From contig CM060733.1 in assembly GCA_030704615.1 (NCBI GenBank), positions 30,070,001 through 30,134,000 of the forward strand: a stretch of 64,000 nucleotides of DNA, written 5' to 3'. Shown here piece by piece: positions 57,368 to 64,000 of the stretch; the first letter of the stretch is position 1, and the number at the start of each line of letters is the position of its first letter. The stretch is from Takakia lepidozioides (taxonomy: Eukaryota; Streptophyta; Takakiopsida; Takakiales; Takakiaceae). Below the pieces are notes generated by a model, which searched no databases, had not been told where the DNA came from, and saw only the letters and a program-made list of their open reading frames with translations. The position numbers were made by a program, and so were the translations under genes.

Positions 57368-57684
57368 TGATAAAGAAGAAGAATACAAGCACGAGCTCAC
57401 AAATCTGAAGCATAAACTCATGCATATATAACCTCATCACTCAAATACAAGTCAAGCCAAGTGCACCCCACGCCATGGGGAATCCACACTACGGCGCCAT
57501 AGCTAGGCGCGGTGAGGCTCAACTCGAGAAAGATGAGCCTCCCGCGCTTGCCGTGAAGATAACCACTCCAGGGCCTAAATCTGCCTTGACCCCTGGATTG
57601 ACACTTGGGCCAATCCCAAATGTCAATATGTAAAAGCTAGCTATTTCCTAGCTAGTTTCACACTAGTGGTAAAATAACTTGACA
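57368..57684 (-). repeat. 5' LTR of gypsy copy 2 (module B)
   Basis: 317 bp, TG...CA ends, matching the copy 1 LTR and the internal B module at 48301-48616. It lacks module A. The next internal bases on the minus strand are CTCGAGAAAG, as in copy 1. Confidence 0.85.
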
Positions 57685-57688
57685 AGTC
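57685..57688. repeat. Target-site duplication AGTC, right copy
   Basis: This is the second copy of the AGTC found at 48108-48111, bordering the right end of gypsy copy 2. Confidence 0.75.
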
Positions 57689-58625
57689 ATCCACAGTCTT
57701 TGGCACACTATTACCAAATCATGCGCATTTGGTTGCCAGTGGCAACTCGGACTAAGGTTCTTCCGAACAATCGACCCATTGAGGATCATCATTTTGCAAG
57801 GTACTGGCTAAGGCAGGCACCATGCTGAAGGAATTAATTGCCTTCCAGCTTGTTCATGGGTACAGCTACACCAAGACCAAGGAGGTATCTAGTTTGGTCA
57901 TGGGCTGTGGATTTTACTATGCTGCTTGTTTCATTGCACGTTATCACATTGAGCAGCAGAAGATGCAGTCAAGATTTCTGAGCTATTTCACTGGGGCTCA
58001 TTGGGTCTTACCTTCAGTTCCACCTCATATGTATCTGTATGACGTGAAAGTCATGTTGTAGAAGGATTCCCAACTTCGTTCATGGTTGGCTTGGACCAAT
58101 TTGACCAAGGAAAAATTGGGCCCTGACGATATTTTTTATAAGAGACATGAAGCCTGGAAATACTTACAATGTTCCAAAGTCATTGGCACACCTCTCACCT
58201 ATACGGACAAGGAATTCAGGGAGTACACTCATTTTGCTTACAAGCGATTGATGCAAGTAGTACAGTTTAAGCTTCCGGACATGGTGGGCCAACACTACAT
58301 GCCACGCAGGATTCCTGAGACGCCCAAGAAGATCAGACCACCGAAAAGCCACCGGGGTGAAGATGATTATGATACTACTGGTTCAGTGGAGGGCGATTTT
58401 GACATGGCTGAGGAATATGAATTTAGCAATGGCAGACAAAGACGACGGGGATCTCCTTTACCACAACATTTACCTCTTTTTCAAACTAACGCAGGGTTGG
58501 TAGTTCCAGCTAGTCGACACTCAATGACAGGGCTCGGGCTCGCACACAGAGCCCTCCAAAGGACTCTCACCGACAGAAGGGTGTTTGTTTACAAATGTTT
58601 GCTGATCTTAAACAGTAAACTGTGA
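57689..58625 (+). pseudogene. Right part of the split coiled-coil ORF
   Basis: Directly after the insertion the frame reads HPQSLAHYYQIMRIWLPVA and RPIEDHHFARYWLRQAP. It then changes frame to MLKELIAFQLVHGYSYTKTK, and after a TAG at 58059 continues RSWLAWTNLTKEKLGPDDI and a basic segment RRIPETPKKIRPPKSH. It ends at 58625, 14 bases before a purine tract and LTR. Trp/Tyr/His-rich composition suggests a folded domain, but I recognise no family. Confidence 0.6.
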
Positions 58626-58638
58626 GGACACGGCTTTT

Positions 58639-58656
58639 TGAGAGGGGGAGGGGTAA
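58639..58656 (+). other. Polypurine tract before an LTR
   Basis: TGAGAGGGGGAGGGGTAA lies immediately before TGTTAGAGGG, the likely start of a 3' LTR. Confidence 0.65.
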
Positions 58657-59433
58657 TGTTAGAGGGCTGTCTGACACTTAGACAGTGTTACGGCTTCTGT
58701 GGGGTACACTTAGACAATTTTACGGGTTCTGTGGGGGTACCCTTAATTTTTGCGCAGACTTATGATGGTAGACTTAGACCAACACAGGCTTAGGGGGTGG
58801 TACACAAGGTAACTGCACAGTCAGTCACAGCCATACACAGTCTTACACAGCCCGACACAACCTTATACAGTCTGTCACAGTTAGTCACAGTTTATCACAG
58901 CTCGACGCGGCTTCGCACAGCCAGACACAGCACGACACAAACTTTTACACACGCCAATCACACAAAAGCCGCTACAGTTCCGACACACAACCAGTCAACA
59001 GTTTTCCGGCAACAGTCACAAAGCCCGACAACAGAAGCTTTGGCACAGGCCCATCACAACCAAGCCCAGCGTACATAGGAAACGGTTATCACTGGTAGGG
59101 AATGACTGTGTGGGAACGACATCTGCAGAAGGAACGTGTTTACTTCTTGGGTGACAGTTAGTTAGTTAGGCGGTTAGAACAACTTGTAGATAAATTAAGC
59201 AGAGCGGCGACATGGAGGACTTCTTCTCGGAGAGCACTTCTTGGTCATCACGAGAGGAGATCAACGGAGAGCCTGACTGGAGCAGGAAGTGAGAACATGG
59301 TGAAGGAGGAGAGATGATCTGTTGATGTTGTTACATGCAAGCTGTAGTGATATATTGTAGGGTAGACTAGGGACACCATGGCTTCGGCCTGATATATGAT
59401 AAGCCTTAATCTGATATTTATTCAATACAATCA
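58657..59433 (+). repeat. Probable 3' LTR of the element carrying the coiled-coil ORF
   Basis: It starts TGTTAGAGGGCTG right after a purine tract and probably ends near CAATACAATCA at 59433. It contains short repeats (TTAGACA...GTTCTGTGGGG) and a run of CACAG words at 58815-58940. No second LTR is in the window, so the end is provisional. Confidence 0.5.
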
Positions 59434-61199
59434 CACTATGTAGAGAGACTTTTGCGTGAAGCTGTGGAATGAATGGATGCGTGAATGGAACCTGATAGAT
59501 ACTGAAGCAATCTGATGCTTAAGTATACACAGTAAGGTAAATTGCTAATTTGAGAAGGCAGAATTACACTAGCTGTAGGTCATGACTGATTGTTCTGAGC
59601 GGGCTGAGTGCTTAGAGATATCCAACTCTTCTATCTTGGAGTTTCCACCTCGGATAACGAAGGGAATTGGTGAGAAAAAAAGCCGCTCGACACTGACCCA
59701 AAAATTAGGTATTTCCAATACATTTTGCAACGACATACTTGCGTTTTGTGGTTTACCTAGTTTCTATACCCTGATTTTCAAATGGAATATTTTGCGAAGG
59801 TAATATTTTCAGCATTAACGACACCCAATTGAGACTTGAGACAAAAAAATCACAATCGGGAGTCTCTGAGTTTCCTGCAACCACGCGTGATCGCGCGAGG
59901 TTACTTTGTGCAAAGTTGTGTCGACAATGTAAATGATATATGTAATGATTACTAGGAAGCCATAACCAATAAGACAGAGGACCAAGTGAAGGAGATACTT
60001 ATTACCTTTGCTAGATTTACCCTTCGATTCTGAGGCGGGTTTACCACTGGAGGCAGGTGAATGTTGAAGGGATAACGAAGAAGACGTCAGATTTTGTTTT
60101 TTTCAAATCGTTGGACACGACCGCCGCTGACTGGCTGTGTGATCTGTGACGTTTCCTTGACAACAGGATTTTATCCGGAATTTGGGGGGTGGGGTGTGCA
60201 GAAATTATGCCGGTCTTGTCGGTGTGCTGACCTCAGTCGGCGAATGAGTGAGATCAATAACCTTATCCCCTGACGGTTGGCAATGAATCCGGTTGTCTCT
60301 CTCTCTTTCTGCACATCCTGAAACCGAATTCAAACGTAAAAAAAAAGATACCTTGGAATACAAACCCCACAGAAGTTGCCCCCCGCTTTTTACAGGAAGG
60401 TCATACGTTTGCAGCCTTTTCTATAGCCTGGAGTAAAGAGAGAAAAATCAGAGGATGAACAGAAACACGGTAACAATAAAAACGCATGGATGAAATAGAA
60501 AATAAAATCACCTGATTTCTCTCAGCAGCTGAGGTGTCCAGCCCTCGTGATCCCGCGGACCCGCTTGAATTACGACGTGATGAGGAGGCAGTTGAGCGGT
60601 AGTGCCAACCAATTGTTCCGGTAGACTCATGTAGATGCCCCGTGACGACGTCTGATGGAAAGTGTTAGGAGAAGGACGGCTCCAAGGAGAATTCCCCAAA
60701 GATATTGAGAGTCGATTTCCACTATCCAGCCAACCCCATTTAAATTATCGACCCTGCTAACTGTGGATTCACCTTTTGACATTTTGAGCCTAGAAACACT
60801 CTCCATAACAGCAATGGATGCTGAGTAGACAACAAGTTATCAGGTCCTTGGAAAGCTTCTGGCCTGATCATTTCTACATCATCAACAATATCAGACGATA
60901 TTGTTTCGCCAATTGGAGATGCATTTTGTGGCATGGAGAACATATTGATATGGGCATACCTGCAAATGAAATATATGTCAACAAAGTAGTAAATTTGAGT
61001 TGGAAGAACGCATGATCACGCGTGGTTGTTCCGAAAGAATTCGACGGACATAAAGAACAACGAATATCCATTGACCGTTACATATGGTTTGGCAATATAA
61101 CAATTTCCATGCAAAGCAAAAGAATATCAGAATAAGACTGAAATTCCATTTTAAATAGTAAACTGTGTCCACAGTAGGACGCGAATATTTACTTATCAT
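59434..61199. other. Non-coding DNA, no gene recognised
   Basis: Only short, overlapping frames are present. A 63-codon minus-strand frame at 60508-60699 (MGNSPWSRPSPNTF...) has no recognisable motif. It could be an upstream or downstream piece of the FCP1-like gene but nothing supports that. Confidence 0.4.
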
Positions 61200-62084
61200 T
61201 TACTCGGAATCACAACGATATTGTGAATTGTCAATATAGTCAAGAAGAGGCTTGAACTGTGGATCCTTAACTTTGAAAGGTGGAAATCCTATTGTCCTTG
61301 TTTTCAAGAAGCTTGAGACGTTCTCAAATTTCAAGAAGCTAAGCAAGAAATCTCTAAGTTTGAGAAGGAAGAAATCGTCGACGTCGATGTTCTCAAAAGA
61401 CTTGAGAAGAAGACAAGATTCAGGAGGGTTCAGCAAACAAAACACTTCAAAGCCGTATCATCAATCAGCAGAGTGTTACTCTGATTGTAAAATCCTTCAG
61501 AACTCTGCCATACTTTTAAGGAGTGGTTTCAAGAACATAGGAGGTTGATCTTGTCATGTTCGGTAATTTGGGTGCAGATTGCTTGGGCAAATGATACAAT
61601 CCTCCTACGACATGATGAACGCTGGCCGTGGAAGACCACGTAGGAACAAATCCAGAACGACATTTAAGTTTTTAAGCACCATGCAGCTCCAGATACCTAA
61701 AATGAAGTGCTTGTGTAACTCTTGCCAAATTTCCCGGTACATCTTCCATCTAAAGATTTGCCGATACCCAACAATAGCAGGAATGCTGTAATCAGATTCC
61801 GAAAAACGTGGAGCAGGTGCTGGGCTCTGGCGCTTCGTTATTTTGCATAGCACTCCATTAATGTCAAACATTATCAAGCGAGGTCCCCTCACAGGTGGAG
61901 ATCCGGGCTGTCGGATCTGTGAAGAAGTGATAAAGACACTTAAGTAAATCAAGAAAAGAAGAATCCCATGAACAGATAAGGAACTCAATGATCTCAGAAT
62001 TCCAATACATTCTAAAAAACTAGTCACTTTAATATCCCATGTTCCACTTCCAGAGCCTCTAGGTACTTTAGATGTGCATCCCAT
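61200..62084 (-). pseudogene. FCP1/NIF-like HAD phosphatase, decayed
   Basis: Proteins of this family dephosphorylate phosphoserine, for example in the RNA polymerase II tail. On the minus strand the first motif reads GPRLIMFDINGVLCKITK. The family usually has D-x-D-G-x-(T/V), so here the second Asp is Asn (DINGV). It is followed by FRWKMYREIWQELHKHF and LGIWSCMVLKNLNVVLD, the typical helix and GIWS strand. The next motif, SNTLLIDDTALK (about 61480), keeps the motif III aspartates. The tail NPPESCLLLKSFENIDVDDF and SFLKFENVSSFLK ends at 61200. Two one-base frame changes (an A run near 61520 and near 61450) and a stop at about 61605 separate the pieces, so it is a pseudogene or contains unrecognised introns. 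Confidence 0.65.
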
Positions 62085-62273
62085 TCCTCCTTGTTCTTAG
62101 GCCATGGAAAGTCCCGGCGATTAATGAATTTTACTCTAGCATCCTGAAAGTAGATATCCTTAGGTATTCCAAAAGGGTTCTGCTCATTGAAGGCCCAAGT
62201 GCCATTTTTTAATGCCTTAACTTCTCCAGGTGGGGCTTCAGATGACCCATCAGAAAATCATCATTGTATGGAT

Positions 62274-63116
62274 CTACAAGTGCTTCGTATTTAGGTAGGA
62301 AGATGACAGTTTCAGTTCCCCTGTCACATACAGTGGTGTGTCGTCAGTAAGTGCTAAAAGCATTGCCGTCGACAGTGCTGTGATATTTCCCTTGGGATCC
62401 AGCACCATTGAGGCCACAGAGTAGAACAAGGACGCAATGTAGTCGCTCGACTCTGCCCGCAATTCGTGTTTATACGCGGCACAATCTTTCTCGTGTTCCG
62501 TAAGCTCAGTGTCCGGAGCCTTAATCACTGGTTTAATGGGGTTGAACATCAGCACTCCCTGCATGTGCTCCTCGTGGTTCTCAATCTGGGCAACTGTAGC
62601 AAAAAATACGTAATCAAGGCACATGAGTGGCATTGAAAATGACTTTGGCCGGCTCATGTAAGGATTGTCGAACTCTCCAGGAAGATATAACCCCTGAAGC
62701 AAAATATACTTAACCCGCCCCTCGCCAAACCTTATGTACGAAACCAGATTGGAAAAGGACCTCTGCGTTGAGAAGAAAACAAATGCATTGGGGTTCAGCT
62801 ATTGTTCGAAGAACGCATCGAAAATATTCTTGTAATTTCTTTGCATGAAAACAGTTGAGTCATCGTTACAGACTGTGTTGACAAACACCATTGCGATGTT
62901 ATCGAAATCCCTCTTTATCACAATTTTCAACTGTGTTTTGGTATCCATGAACCTCCGCTTCCCTCCTATGCACTGGTAATGTGACTTGAAGATATCCTTG
63001 AGGTTGCCCATTTCCTTCTCCATATCTTCAACCTTTTTCTTACATGAAAGCACGTATTTGATGAAAGCGTTACTCACTTTCTCGGTCTTCATATTCATGT
63101 TCACTTTGCTTTTCAT
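62274..63116 (-). pseudogene. Unrecognised protein fragments upstream of the FCP1-like gene
   Basis: Two frames, 63116-62799 and 62702-62274, lie in series on the minus strand. The first has a Lys/Glu-rich coiled segment (SCKKKVEDMEKEMGNLKDIF) and KRDFDNIAMVFVNTVCND. A stop, then LNPNAFVFFSTQRSFSNLVS, bridges to the second, which reads YLPGEFDNPYMSRPKSF, MPLMCLDYVFFATVAQIENH and EEHMQGVLMFNPIKPVI. They look like parts of one degraded gene. I do not recognise the family. It may be fused or spliced to the FCP1-like region, or belong to a mobile element. Confidence 0.4.
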
Positions 63117-63355
63117 GTATTTGGCCCCCAGTTTCGATCAGAATGTCTCGAACTCCGACTTGTTGAACTTATACCTTTTCTTCACTTCGAGCCATTATGC
63201 TTTTGTGTACGACTCTAGATGCTGCTTGCTCCTGGCATCAAATCCCAATACCACCATGACATCATCGATTATAAACCGTCTGTCCTTTATTCGATCGATA
63301 TAATCGGACAGGCAAAGAATCTTGGGGTCTTTTCCCTTGTAAGGACCACGAACGG

Positions 63356-64000
63356 AGGTTAGCTATTCCATGAGCATGAGCGGCATGAGCGGCATGAGCG
63401 GAATAGTAAGACAATCGGTTTTCATGAGCAGAAATACAAATTCTCGAAATAAAAAATTATTAAATAAATATTATTTTAATGGAATGTGTCAGAAAAAGCC
63501 AATATAATATTCATTGTTTGAAGTAGAAATTGTAGTTTTGAGAGCAGTGCTCATGATATTTCGTCTTCCACTCATGCGAATTCCGAGCGACAACTGCAAA
63601 AATGGCGCTGAATTTTGCGGTAATAGGTTCTGCAACCGGAGAAATCTGCGACGTATTGCGCGGTAATAGGTGTCTCCGGCGAAAAATGGTGCCGAATTTC
63701 GCGGTTATACGTCCCAACTTGATTGAAGTGTAAGCCCAAAATTTGGAAATGTGGCGCCGAATTTTGGTACATGGTGCCGGGCATTGCATAAATGTGGGCA
63801 GTTCTGGGCCATGTAACTGGAAATTCGGCGCCATTTTTCCAGACATCGTTCCCGTACATGTTGGGACTTAGCCAGTTTTCGGCCCAAAATAGGGAAATTC
63901 GGCGTCATTTTTCCAGAAATGGCCCCCTCAACTGCAACTGTTGGAACTCAGTTTTCTGGAAGATTTGCAAATTTTTCCTGCCGCCATCTTTGTATTGATT
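63356..64000 (+). mobile_element. Left end of a second MULE-like element, running off the window
   Basis: It starts GGTTAGCTATTCCATGAGC, followed by GGCATGAGC repeats, closely resembling the element end at 38878. From 63597 on there are GGCGC-containing words (TGGTGCCGAATTT, TGGCGCCGAATTTTG, AATTCGGCGCCATTTT) spaced roughly 70 bp apart, like the arrays of the first element. The rest lies beyond the window. Confidence 0.55.

Larger units (their letters stand above)
48112..57684 (-). mobile_element. Ty3/gypsy-like retrotransposon, copy 2, with methyltransferase and PHD finger
   Basis: A 9.57 kb insertion on the minus strand is bounded by AGTC duplications. Order from 57684 downward: 5' LTR, about 3 kb repeat-rich leader, gag, protease, DNA cytosine-5 methyltransferase, reverse transcriptase remnant, integrase with a C-terminal PHD finger, purine tract, and a compound 3' end. 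The reverse transcriptase palm and RNase H are deleted and several frameshifts interrupt the polyprotein, so the copy cannot move by itself. Compared with copy 1 it keeps the integrase and full methyltransferase region but lacks the ACC-rich gag linker. Confidence 0.88.

Overview
The window is nuclear DNA from a green plant of the streptophyte line: a land plant, or a charophyte alga related to land plants. The evidence is spliced genes with GT-AG introns for plant-type B3 DNA-binding proteins, a CAX cation/proton exchanger, a plastid-type folate/biopterin transporter and a FATB-like acyl-ACP thioesterase, plus degenerate TTTAGGG-type minisatellite DNA. Species cannot be read from the sequence. 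The unusual retrotransposons and a repeat-rich right half fit an early-diverging streptophyte with a repeat-rich genome, which is an inference.

Left part, about 1-29,100: ordinary gene space with all five host genes on the minus strand. They are a double-B3 protein (868-4020, 3 exons), a CAX exchanger (6994-12158, 11 exons resolved), a folate-biopterin transporter (16033-20036, 9 exons), a shorter B3 paralog (22047-22845, 2 exons) and an acyl-ACP thioesterase (24958-27729, 6 exons). Exon phases were checked by hand. The transporter and thioesterase sum to 532 and 462 codons with no frame breaks.

Right part, about 29,100-64,000: nested transposable elements. A Ty1/copia element (5' LTR, primer site, gag start) is interrupted at 30810 by Ty3/gypsy-like copy 1. 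Copy 1 runs LTR, gag, protease and is followed by an inverted block holding reverse transcriptase and the end of a DNA cytosine methyltransferase. Next come a telomere-like minisatellite, a MULE-type transposon with about 63-64 bp arrays of a GGCGCC-centred palindrome on both sides of its transposase, and a decayed coiled-coil ORF of another LTR element. Gypsy copy 2 (minus strand, 48112-57684) is inserted cleanly into that ORF. The end of the window holds an FCP1/NIF-like pseudogene, unrecognised ORFs and the edge of a second MULE-like element.

The main discovery candidate is the gypsy family. Pieced together from two damaged copies, it encodes gag (two zinc knuckles), aspartic protease, a DNMT3/DRM-like cytosine-5 methyltransferase, reverse transcriptase and integrase ending in a PHD finger. 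A retrotransposon carrying both a DNA-methylation writer and a chromatin-reader finger could mark or target its own chromatin. Methyltransferases inside retrotransposons have, to my recollection, been reported from a charophyte and from dinoflagellates. I am not aware of one paired with a C-terminal PHD finger. Both copies here are defective.
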